A stretch of 33,926 nucleotides of DNA. Source: Acidobacteriota bacterium. GTDB taxonomy: Bacteria > Acidobacteriota > Terriglobia > Acidiferrales > UBA7541. The translations under genes were made by a program, and so were the position numbers. The notes beneath the pieces are model-generated. The model was not told the origin of the DNA, searched no databases, and saw only the letters and a list, made by a program, of their open reading frames with translations. The DNA is taken from contig PLUM01000012.1 of assembly GCA_003165465.1 (NCBI GenBank), positions 1-33,926 on the forward strand, written 5' to 3'. The first letter of the stretch is position 1. Each line of letters begins with the position of its first letter. Shown piece after piece: positions 18,893 to 26,800 of the stretch.

Positions 18893-19254
18893 CCCGTGCC
18901 CTTGATGATACTACTTTTCACGTTTGGCTAAGATCGCAAAGCCGAATTTGGTGGTATCTATATCAAACTTAGACTCCTGATGGCTACCCCGGAGAGTTTG
19001 TTATGCGCCGTTGGCGGCTCCACTGACTCACCAATGGCACCGTGGCGGTGGTCAACAAGGCTCGTGCAGCCTCCAAACCAGCGGGGCAAGGCAAGGGGAG
19101 TTCCGGGCGGTCGAAATAGGGCATTTCAATCGCTGCGTGGGAACTAGCCTCTCTAGCTGCCCGCTGTTGCCTGACCTTTGCCCACCGAGCCGTTTGACCC
19201 TTCCCTCCCCGCGCCCAGTACACCCGCAAACTAGATCATCATAGAAGGAGTAAT
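18893..19254. other. 362-nt gap between divergent genes
   Basis: No gene, hairpin or repeat that I can support. Short frames on both strands look like noise. A good ribosome site (AAGGAG, just before 19250) belongs to the RNase H-like gene that follows. Confidence 0.6.
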
Positions 19255-19962
19255 ATGAGCCAGAAATGCTTGACCCGCGTGCCATCCACATCTACACGGA
19301 CGGTTCCTATTACAAGAATCCGGGGAGGCTATTCTGGCTGCGCGGCCATCGTTCACTTCCCTGAGCATCTTGATCGCCCTGACGAACAAATTGTTGACTT
19401 TGGATGTGGCGAAAGCAGCATAAACCGAATGGAGCTTTTGCCTTGCATCGAAGCACTCCGCTGGGTTTTTAATCACGCACCTTGGGATGATGTCAGGCGT
19501 GTCATCATCATCACAGATTCGCAGTACGTCACTGACAACTTAAGACGGGCACCCTATTGGAAAAAGCAAGTTTGGAAAAATTTGTCGGGCGAAACAAAGT
19601 TCAACGAAGATTTGTGGGACAGATTGCTGAAGGGTATTGCGAAAATAGCCAAGGTGGGAATCAGAGTTGATTTTGTCTGGGAACAGGGCAAGAAAACTCT
19701 CATGACAAAACAGATTCACCGTGCGGCTCAAACCGCTGCGAAGCGCGGTGGGATTGATGAGGACACTGGGTACAGGCCGGGGGCTGTATCCCGCTCGATG
19801 GTAAACGGTGGCGTTGCTGAGAGATTCCCAGCCGCTGGTCAAGTGTTGGTGGTTCGGCCATACGTGAAGAAAATCATGTACAAGGGAGAGAACAGAATCA
19901 GCTTCAACGTCTTCGACGAACAAACCAACGCCAAATTCCCACATTCCGATCATGCCCGTTGA
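19255..19962 (+). pseudogene. RNase H-like protein, 5' part in a shifted frame
   Basis: The main frame (235 codons) reads GGYSGCAAIV, NRMELLPCIEAL and VIIITDSQYV, the second strand, catalytic Glu and second catalytic Asp of an RNase HI fold. But the first strand with the first catalytic Asp (IHIYTDGSYYKNPG) is encoded in the frame that starts at the ATG at 19266. The two frames join near 19325-19332, where one base too many sits in CCGGGGAGGC. The ribosome site fits the ATG at 19255, which opens the frame without that strand. So the gene has suffered one or two indels, or is read with a +1 shift. The usual fourth acidic residue appears to be His (KQIHRAAQ). A C-terminal extension of about 70 residues is not recognised. 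It stands alone among mobile-element scraps. Confidence 0.6.
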
Positions 19963-20330
19963 TCAGGTTGATCAGGGGGGAATCCGCTCAACGCACTTCC
20001 AACCGCTAGAATCAAGAAGGGGCCGAATGGGTTTAGATCCGGCCCCGGGGTTTGGAGGATCATATTGCTTTGTTGGTTGCAATCTAACCTGAGTGGATCA
20101 AAACATGCTGTATCCCGCGACATAGATCGTAGTGATCCCGATCACCAACGCGGGGAATCCCTGGCATCCTCGGATCGAAGTCCGGCCCCGAGACCGATGC
20201 CGGCAACCATCAAATGCATCCGCTGAAATCGCTGCATTGCTCGGCCGCGCGCAGTATAATTCCGAACAATGGCGCTCCGATCTCTTGTGAAGAGACTGTT
20301 CCAAACGCTGGCAAGAGTCATTCCGCAATG
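19963..20330. other. Gap with a GC-rich hairpin
   Basis: No gene could be supported in 368 nt. An inverted repeat (GGGGCCG at 20019-20025 with CGGCCCC at 20040-20046) encloses a 14-nt loop about 60 nt after the RNase H-like stop. It lacks a following T run, so terminator function is uncertain. Confidence 0.45.
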
Positions 20331-20426
20331 CGGTTTTTGGCATGGGTCACGCAAGGGCTGGCACCCACACTGCAAAAGGGGAACTTGGTGATCCTGGACA
20401 ATCTGGCCACGCACAAAATCCGGGGA
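20331..20426 (+). pseudogene. IS630-type transposase fragment
   Basis: About 32 codons read RFLAWVTQGLAPTLQKGNLV followed by ILDNLATHKIRGI. This matches the region around the second catalytic Asp of IS630-family DDE transposases, where the pattern is FL..V...L.PTL..G..V.MDNL..HK. Nothing upstream or downstream continues the transposase, and no terminal repeats were found, so it is a small internal scrap of an old insertion. Confidence 0.6.
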
Positions 20427-20607
20427 ATCCTTTATGTGGCATGCGGGCCAGCAACTCCGCGTGTTGGTTTCAGGCCACTATATTGAAACGAGGGGCCCAG
20501 ACTGGTGGGAGGGGTTCAAGTACGAGGAACTCGGCAAAGGCGACACCATCATTCATACAGGCGGCAAGTACGACTCGCACTTGCTGGTGCCGCGAATCCC
20601 GATTTGA
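20422..20607 (+). pseudogene. C-terminal fragment of a CocE/NonD-type (X-Pro peptidase S15) hydrolase
   Basis: In a frame different from the transposase scrap, about 60 codons read FMWHAGQQLRVLVSGHYIET and later IIHTGGKYDSHLLVPRIPI before a stop. These match the jelly-roll C-terminal domain of CocE/X-Pro dipeptidyl-peptidases, which ends with a .TGG.YDS.L.LP.IP strand. The catalytic domain is missing. The join with the transposase fragment lies within about 10 nt (20420-20430), so an insertion or deletion event replaced the rest of the gene. Possible ATG at 20434 but no ribosome site, so it is unlikely to be expressed. Confidence 0.6.
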
Positions 20608-20813
20608 TCGAATTCAAAACCGCAGTGACCGGTTCGGCAGACGTAAAACAGATCCAACCCACCCGCGGTCCCAATGGGTGCAGGTGCGCACGCAGTCATG
20701 TGAGGCTGGGCAGGTGAGCATTGTCTTGACGGCAACAATTATTGGGGAGTACAAGAGCGAGAAAGAATCCGATCGCCGAAATTGATAAGGAATTGCGCGC
20801 GAGGTAGAACACG

Positions 20814-22484
20814 ATGTTTCGTGCCAATACGTTTAATTTACTGCGAATCAACCGGAGCTTCACGCAACTATCTGAGAGATTCCTGGTTTGCGCATCGTCT
20901 CTATTCTTGCTCTGCCGGCCAACTCCAGCCACGACGATTACCGGCAGCGTAAAAGGGCCCGACGGTGCACCTTTCATGGGAGCGTTCGTCATTGCCGAGA
21001 ATTCCCAGAACAAGATGACGATTAGCGTCCTGACGGACAAGCAGGGTCACTATCATATTGCTAATCTGCCCCCGGCAACTTATACGTTAAGAACCAGAGC
21101 CATTGGCTACAAAAGCGATCCCCGCCCGGATGTCCGGCTCGCCAGCGACCAGAAAACTATTTCCTTTAATTTTGTCCTGCAAAACGGAACAGTGCGCTGG
21201 AGCGACCTGAACACCTATCAAGGAAGAATGCTCCTGCCCAAGACCAAGGAGCACGACCTCGCGAAAGGTTATCAGGATCCCTTCTTCACAAGTTGCATGA
21301 TCTCTTGCCATTCCTTCCAGACGCAATGGGCTACCGCTGCGCGAGATGAGGACGACTGGCGCGATCGAGTCAAATATATGCGCGACGTCATCATGGCCGG
21401 CGAGGGCGAGGGCGGCACGATGAGCGATCAGAAGGTCGAAGATCTGGTTGCCTACCTGAACGTGGCCTTCGGTATCGATTCCAAGAAACTTAAATCGCCG
21501 GCGGATATGCCGGAATATAAAGCGCTGGTGCGGCCTTTCAGCGAAAGAGCGATGGACATCGCGTACGTCGAATATGACTTTGCGGGTTTCAAGGGATTGG
21601 GACCTTGGAGCGCCGTTGAAGATAAAGACGGGATGATCTGGATTCCGTACTACGGGCGGGGAAATGAAGTCGTTCGGCTGAATCCCAGGACCGCGGAGCT
21701 AACTCGATTTCCGCTGCCGTTTGAGAAAACCGCCGGCATTCATTCGGCCATTCCGGCTCCCGACGGCACGGTGTGGTTTACGGAAGTACCGCTCGGAGGA
21801 ATCGCGCATTTGAACCCAGTGACAAAGGAGATCATCGAGTATCGGGACACTGGGCCTAACGGCCGACCAATCGGCAAACACACGGTCCGAGTCGACGAAT
21901 CCGGAAACATATGGAGCAGCGGCGGCCCCATCACGCGTTTCGACCCGGAAACAAAAGAGTTCGCGCACTTCGATACTCCCGGAACTTATGGCAACGTTGT
22001 CGGCAAGAACGGCGATGAGTGGTTCACAGTCTTCAGGAACGATGGCCCCATTGTGCGGATTTCGAAATCGGGAAAACTGTCCAAGTTCTATCCACCGACC
22101 AAGGGCAAACCGCAGCGGCTTCAGGTGGATTCCGACGGCATCGTCTGGTTCACCGAGCGTGTCGGCGGAAAGATCGGACGCTTCGATCCGAAAACCGAAA
22201 CTTTCAAGGAGTTTCAGTTGCCTGGACCGGAACCGAGTCCCTACGCGATCGGCATCGACCGCAACCACATGATATGGTACGACTCCCACGAGCAGGACGT
22301 CGTGGGACGCTTGAATCCCGACACCGGTGAGGTCATTGAATATCCATTTCCCCACTCGGAAATTTCGATGCGGGAGTTCTTCTTGGACTCTCAGGGACGC
22401 ATGTGGTACGCCAGTTCATCCAACAACCGAGTCGGCTACTTCTATTTCCAAGACGCTGGAGATGGCGGCAGGCAGGCCAAGTGA
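20814..22484 (+). CDS. Exported fusion: carboxypeptidase-regulatory domain, atypical cytochrome c and Vgb-like propeller (copy 3)
   Basis: The 556-residue product starts at 20814 with GAGG about 10 nt upstream. Its signal region is less regular (FLVCASSLFLLCRPTPAT, residues 23-40). A regulatory-like Ig domain spans about 42-122. The haem motif here is CMISCH at 161-166, CX3CH rather than CX2CH, in the same position as CTQCH and CSHCH of the paralogs. The domain's helix after it (DDWRDRVKYMRDVI) and the DQKVEDLVAYLN segment are conserved, so the domain is kept although the spacing changed. The Vgb-type propeller (about 235-545) has WIPYY, WFTEV, WFTER and WYDSH blades with LNPRT/FDPET turns. 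The stop at 22484 lies 32 nt before the first amidohydrolase start, so the gene probably heads a four-gene operon with Tat amidohydrolases. Confidence 0.87.
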   Translation: MFRANTFNLLRINRSFTQLSERFLVCASSLFLLCRPTPATTITGSVKGPDGAPFMGAFVIAENSQNKMTISVLTDKQGHYHIANLPPATYTLRTRAIGYKSDPRPDVRLASDQKTISFNFVLQNGTVRWSDLNTYQGRMLLPKTKEHDLAKGYQDPFFTSCMISCHSFQTQWATAARDEDDWRDRVKYMRDVIMAGEGEGGTMSDQKVEDLVAYLNVAFGIDSKKLKSPADMPEYKALVRPFSERAMDIAYVEYDFAGFKGLGPWSAVEDKDGMIWIPYYGRGNEVVRLNPRTAELTRFPLPFEKTAGIHSAIPAPDGTVWFTEVPLGGIAHLNPVTKEIIEYRDTGPNGRPIGKHTVRVDESGNIWSSGGPITRFDPETKEFAHFDTPGTYGNVVGKNGDEWFTVFRNDGPIVRISKSGKLSKFYPPTKGKPQRLQVDSDGIVWFTERVGGKIGRFDPKTETFKEFQLPGPEPSPYAIGIDRNHMIWYDSHEQDVVGRLNPDTGEVIEYPFPHSEISMREFFLDSQGRMWYASSSNNRVGYFYFQDAGDGGRQAK

Positions 22485-22516
22485 CGATGAGAGATCGAAG
22501 CGATGGAAGGCTACCC

Positions 22517-23605
22517 ATGGGCACTGACACCGGCGATCTGGATCGTGGATCACTCACACACAGTGATTCCCGGCGGAATTTTCTGAAATCGCTGGGCGCG
22601 CTCGGGGCTGGCGCCATCCTGCCGGGCACGGCAGGGTGCCTGGCACGGGCCGCGCGAACGCCCGACGCGAAGCCAAATCGGATTGATGTGCACCAGCATC
22701 TCTTCTCACCCGCGTATATGCGTCGTACCGGTCCGGCTCGCGGGAATGCGCGGACCGACCCTGCGCTGTCCAACTGGACGCCTGCGCGGGCGCTGGAGGA
22801 AATGGACGCAGCCGGCATTGCCACAGCAGTAATGTCCATAGCGACCGGGGGTACTCCATCCAATCTGGGCGGAGAAGAGGCGCGCAATCTGATGCGCGAT
22901 AGTAACGAGTATGGGGCACAGATGGTTAGGGACTATCCCGGACGCTTTGGCTTGTTCGCATCTTTACCGCTACTTGATCCGGACGCCAGTCTCCGCGAAA
23001 TTGAACACAGTTTTGACACGCTCAAAGCGGATGGCATCGCTCTATTGACCGATTACGGGGATAAATGGCCCGGCGATCCAACCTTCGTGACAGAGTTTGA
23101 GGAACTCAATCGCCGCAAAGCCGTGGTATTTATTCATCCGACGACGCCAAGTTGCTGCGGCAACCTGATTCCCGGTGTGCCGGCAGGCTGGACTGAGTTC
23201 GATTTCGACACCACGCGAGCGTTCACTAGTCTGTTGGTCAACGGGGTATTCACTCGTTTCTCCAATATCCGCTTCATCTTTACCCATTCCGGCGGAACGA
23301 TTCCGGTGGTGGCCAGACGCGTCAGTGACATGTTACCCAAGGAAATGGCGGCCGACGCGCCCAACGGCGTCGAAGCCGAAGTGAAAAAACTGTATTTCGA
23401 CATTGCCAACGGGGCCAATCCCTCTTCGCTCTCCGCCTTGACGAAGCTCGTCCCGGTCTCGCAGCTCTTATTCGGGACTGACTTTCCGTTCGTTCGCATG
23501 CGCACTACCGTGGACGGATTCCAGAATTTCGGATTTTCAGCCGAGGATGTACAGGCGATCAACAATGGCAACGCGCTGCGATTGCTTCCACGGCTGGGGA
23601 AGTAG
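22517..23605 (+). CDS. Tat-exported amidohydrolase (amidohydrolase_2/ACMSD-like)
   Basis: The ATG at 22517 has GGAAGG 6 nt upstream; an in-frame ATG at 22487 is weaker. The 362-residue product has a twin-arginine signal (DSRRNFLKSLGALGAG, residues 17-32; Cys41 could be lipidated but the lipobox is poor). Metal ligands are complete: H59 and H61 (IDVHQHL), H207 (VVFIHP), H257 (IFTHSGG) and D322 (LFGTDFPF). The superfamily includes ACMSD, resorcylate and dihydroxybenzoate decarboxylases and related hydrolases; the family's known members are mostly cytoplasmic, so export is notable. It lies in an operon with the cytochrome-Vgb fusion upstream and a paralog 42 nt downstream. Length is normal. The natural substrate is unknown. 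Confidence 0.92.
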   Translation: MGTDTGDLDRGSLTHSDSRRNFLKSLGALGAGAILPGTAGCLARAARTPDAKPNRIDVHQHLFSPAYMRRTGPARGNARTDPALSNWTPARALEEMDAAGIATAVMSIATGGTPSNLGGEEARNLMRDSNEYGAQMVRDYPGRFGLFASLPLLDPDASLREIEHSFDTLKADGIALLTDYGDKWPGDPTFVTEFEELNRRKAVVFIHPTTPSCCGNLIPGVPAGWTEFDFDTTRAFTSLLVNGVFTRFSNIRFIFTHSGGTIPVVARRVSDMLPKEMAADAPNGVEAEVKKLYFDIANGANPSSLSALTKLVPVSQLLFGTDFPFVRMRTTVDGFQNFGFSAEDVQAINNGNALRLLPRLGK

Positions 23606-23647
23606 ATGAATACAGTTGGTACGGCGAAAGAAAATCAAGGAGAAATC

Positions 23648-24733
23648 ATGCCATCCATGGACGATCCGAGTTCGCGCCACCCGTCGCGGCGTGAAGTTCT
23701 TGCCGGACTGGCAGCGCTGGGCGCGAGCGCACTGCTGCCAACTGCCAAGGCGCAATCGCGAATTCAGGGCGCCATTGACTGTCACACTCATTTTGCGTCG
23801 CCGGCTTACATCAAGGCTCTCACCGCCAAGGAAGGTCATCATATAGCCGGTTACACCACATGGTTCGCGCTTCAGACCTGGAAAGGTTACTCGCCCTCGA
23901 AAGTGATTGATGACATGGACCAGCAGGGTGTGGCGACCTCCATGATTTCCTGCACGACGCCTGGCGCATGGTTCGGAGACCCGGCAGAAACGCGCGCGAT
24001 GGTGCGCGAGATGAACGAATATGGCGCGAAGATGGTCTCCGACAACAAAGGTCGCTTCGGTTTGTTTGCGCTGTTGCCGCTCCCCACGATTAATGACAGC
24101 CTCCGGGAAATCGAATACGTTTTCGACACGCTCAAGGCGGACGGCGTTGGCTTGATGTCGAGCTACGGCAACAATTGGCACGGAGATTCCGTATTCCAGC
24201 CGGTATTCGATGAGCTCAATCGGCGGAAGGCGGTCGTGTACACGCACCCCATCGATGCGTCCTGCTGCCAGGATCTTCAACTCGGTGTGAATCCGCCCAC
24301 CATCGAATACAACACAGACACGGCAAGGACTATCTTCAGTCTCATTAACAACGGCTCGGCAACACGCTATGCCGATATCAAATTCATCTTTTCGCATGGG
24401 GGCGGAACGATGCCGTCCTTAATCGAACGCTTCGGAATCGGCGGTCCGGACGTCATTAATGATATCCTCGCCAAACCAGCGGAACCGAACTCGAAGTTGT
24501 ACCATTTGCGGCGATTCTATTACGACACAGCGCAGTCGACCAATGTCGTCCAGATGCAGGGTCTCAAGACAATTGTCGGTGCAGGACAGATCGTCTTCGG
24601 GAGCGATTATCCTTTCGGTGCGGGTTTCGGAAAACATCTGACCGGCTTGCAGAAGGCTGGATTCAACGGCCAGGAGCTGGAGGCCATCCATCGCGGAAGC
24701 GCTCTCAAGATATTTCCGCGATTCAACGCTTAA
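23648..24733 (+). CDS. Tat-exported amidohydrolase (paralog)
   Basis: The start at 23648 has AAGGAG 7 nt upstream; the ATG at 23606 overlaps the end of the previous gene and lacks a site. The 361-residue protein has a twin-arginine signal (HPSRREVLAGLAALGASALL, residues 11-30, cut after KAQ). All metal ligands are present: H46 and H48 (IDCHTHF), H200 (VVYTHP), H250 (IFSHGGG) and D320 (VFGSDYPF). It is closest in motif wording to the broken gene at 1-1074 (EPGVWFG/TPGAWFG, GRFGLFA.LP.P). It is probably co-transcribed with its neighbours and exported in folded, metal-loaded form. The substrate is unknown. Confidence 0.92.
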   Translation: MPSMDDPSSRHPSRREVLAGLAALGASALLPTAKAQSRIQGAIDCHTHFASPAYIKALTAKEGHHIAGYTTWFALQTWKGYSPSKVIDDMDQQGVATSMISCTTPGAWFGDPAETRAMVREMNEYGAKMVSDNKGRFGLFALLPLPTINDSLREIEYVFDTLKADGVGLMSSYGNNWHGDSVFQPVFDELNRRKAVVYTHPIDASCCQDLQLGVNPPTIEYNTDTARTIFSLINNGSATRYADIKFIFSHGGGTMPSLIERFGIGGPDVINDILAKPAEPNSKLYHLRRFYYDTAQSTNVVQMQGLKTIVGAGQIVFGSDYPFGAGFGKHLTGLQKAGFNGQELEAIHRGSALKIFPRFNA

Positions 24734-24800
24734 GTGATACCTGACGTGGACACTCAGGGGAGCGAGATCACTTGGGACGTGGAAATCACAAGGAGTGAAG

Positions 24801-25560
24801 ATGAAAGGCGATAGTTTTGGCGACAATTTTTCTGCTTCAAGCAGAGGGCGTCGAAGCGGATTGTCCCGGCGGGAACTTCTGGGCACGGTCGCGGCGGCCG
24901 GGGCTGGCGCCATGTTGCCGTTGCATTCCTTGTGGGGACAAGGCTCGCGAACAGCCAACGGCGAGCCCACCGACACAAGGCCGATTGCGCCGTTGACCGC
25001 GAAAGGCGGCGCCATCGACGTACATCACCATTACCTCTCGCCCCTGCCGGGCGGTGTGGGAAACCCGAATTGGACGCCCGAAATGTCTCTGCAGGGAATG
25101 GACAAATACAACATCGCCGCGGCGCTATTGTCCCTCACCATGCAGCGCGAAGTCATTTACGACGGCACCGAAAAAGGCCGCACTGCAGTTCGAAAGTGCA
25201 ATGATTTTGCGGCCAAATGCGCGCAAAAAAACCCAAAGCGATTTGGGTTCCTCGGCGCGCTCCCGTTCCCCGATATAGGCGGAAGTCTGAAGGAAATCGA
25301 GTATGTGTATGACACACTGAAAGCCGATGGGATCGGAATTTACTCAAGCACGGGCGATCGCTGGCCCGGCGACCGATGTTTGAGCCAATCATGCAGGAGC
25401 TCAACCGGAGGCACGCTCCCGTTCTGGTTCACTCCGCTGTGCCAAATTGTTGCGGCGTGCGCGATTTAGCTCCTGGAATTACCACCGGGGAGCTGGACTT
25501 CGATGAGGCGCGCTGTGCCCAGAGCCTGCTGGTAAACGGAACGCTGATTAGGTACTGGTC
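24801..25560 (+). pseudogene. Third Tat-exported amidohydrolase, frameshifted and 3'-truncated
   Basis: The start at 24801 has AAGGAG 5 nt upstream. The frame encodes a twin-arginine signal (GLSRRELLGTVAAAGAGAML) and the HxH metal motif (IDVHHHY). It runs on through GDRWPGD to about 25370, then reads nonsense and stops by 25469. The correct sequence (MFEPIMQELNRRHAPVLVHS, DEARCAQSLLVNGTLIRY) continues in another frame, so one C is missing in GACCGATG near 25371-25376. After LIRY (about 25553) the remaining third of the gene, with the last His and the metal Asp, is absent. It has been replaced by a different amidohydrolase fragment. So it is inactive unless both losses are artefacts. Confidence 0.8.
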
Positions 25561-25562
25561 GA

Positions 25563-25905
25563 TTCGGGAACTGGAATTGGACGCCGGCTGTTTCGCTCGA
25601 TCAGATGGACAAATATAATATCGCCGTTTCCATGCTGTCGATCACGCAGCCAGGCGTCTGGTTCGGAGACGCGGAAAAGGCGAAGAGCCTGTCGCGGGCT
25701 TGCAATGAAGCCATGGCGCAAGCCGTGCGAGACAATCCAGGGCGGTTTGGCTTATTTTGCGCTGTGCCGTTGCCTGACCAGGACGGCAGTCTGAAGGAAA
25801 TCGAATACGCATATGACACGCTGAAGGCCGATGGGGTCGGTTTGATGACCAGTTACGGCGACAAATGGCCCGGAGATCCTGCGTTTGTTCCGGTATTCGA
25901 GGAGC
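25563..25905 (+). pseudogene. Internal fragment of a fourth amidohydrolase
   Basis: Without a start codon of its own, the frame reads NWTPAVSLDQMDKYNIAVSM, then TQPGVWFGDAEKAKSL, GRFGLFCAVPLPDQDGSLKE and SYGDKWPGDPAFVPVFEE. This is residues of roughly 85-190 of the family, distinct from the third copy. It lacks the signal, HxH and all C-terminal ligands. The join to the third copy is at about 25553-25570, and the fold is cut again after VFEE at about 25905. An internal ATG at 25605 lacks a ribosome site. Loss by recombination between tandem paralogs plus a second rearrangement would explain it. Confidence 0.75.
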
Positions 25906-26084
25906 AGTGGCCAATTACTAAGGCGTTTGCGTGGTTACGGGACAGATTAGGCGCGTGCGAAGAGCAGCAGTTGCGGAATTACATGAAAATTCTCGGCGTC
26001 GAGTACGGCCCGCTCATCAACTTTCAGACGCCGGGACGCAAGCAAGGAAAGACGCAGATCGAAATACGAGAGGTTGAGTCGTGA
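25906..26084 (+). pseudogene. Nuclease-like C-terminal fragment fused to the amidohydrolase scrap
   Basis: The same frame continues as LGACEEQQLRNYMKILGVEY, PLINFQTPGRK and QIEIREVES before the stop. The QLRNYMKxLG...GxLINF pattern resembles the last helix and strand of small PD-(D/E)XK proteins such as the GxxExxY group. The catalytic part is absent. It is a fragment that happens to be in frame with the amidohydrolase. The family call is from memory of motifs only. Confidence 0.35.
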
Positions 26085-26128
26085 TTTCCGCGTCGTCTGC
26101 CACTTGCGCTCAGATTTGAGGAGGATAC

Positions 26129-26388
26129 TTGAAGAAAATCGTGCGAGGAAAGCAGTACCCCGATGTAAGAGGCAAGGTCGTGGATTTCATATCCTTTGGA
26201 GTCTCAGCAAGCGAGTTCAATCATTTTCTCTGTCCCGACGAGTGGCCACAAGGTCTTATAACGAGCTGTCACTCCAGCACGGCTTCCGGCTCTTCAGCGC
26301 TTATCACACCAGCGCGGGAGACAAGCTCTGGGTGATTACGGAAGCCGACCGTTCGTCTATCTGTGTTTTGCTGACCGAAGAATATTGA
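26129..26388 (+). pseudogene. Small hypothetical gene, frame changed in the middle
   Basis: A strong ribosome site (GAGGAGG, 26118-26124) precedes a TTG start at 26129 by 4 nt. The first part reads MKKIVRGKQYPDVRGKVVDF and so on to about 26245. The sensible continuation (SYNELSLQHGFRLFSAYH, GDKLWVITEADRSSICVLLT) is in another frame and stops at 26388. The end, with WVITEADRS and LLTEEY, resembles a small conserved protein seen beside mobile genes, but I cannot name it. One base lost near 26240-26255 would join the parts. If not repaired, a 68-residue product ends at 26335. Confidence 0.4.
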
Positions 26389-26575
26389 CGTGGCGCAACA
26401 AGCCGGACAAGGCTGTGCGAGATGTCGGTGTAAGGCGTGGACGCACTGGGGCCGTGGTAGAATCCACCGCGCGGAGGGCCAGAGATGCTGTCTTGCTACT
26501 TCTAACGAGTTCCAATTTCCGACTCGATAAAATGCCGCAATTCAAGGATATTCACCAGAGCATTCGCGACAATTA

Positions 26576-26734
26576 CCATGTTTTGGAGGTGGGTTGAATT
26601 TTCGGGTGCCGCACTCTTCACCGTTCTTGTGAAGGGTGCGGGTCTTTCTTCCGCGCTGAATGCGGCGCGCGCGGAGAAATGCCGGATCGGAATCGAACAT
26701 CGGGGAAATGAGATAAACGGTAAGAAAACCCGCA
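26576..26734. repeat. 159-bp direct repeat, copy A, with hairpin
   Basis: This segment is repeated at 28838-28996 with about six mismatches and no gaps (about 96% identity by eye). It contains a 13-bp stem with one mismatch (26609-26621 and 26629-26641, loop CGTTCTT) followed on the plus strand by GTCTTTCTT, so it resembles an intrinsic terminator. It lies just downstream of the phosphoesterase gene. Confidence 0.85.
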
Positions 26735-26800
26735 CTCTTGGAAAATGCGCAAGGATGCGGCACATGAATGTCAAAACCGCTAAATAGCTGGCGCACCTGG

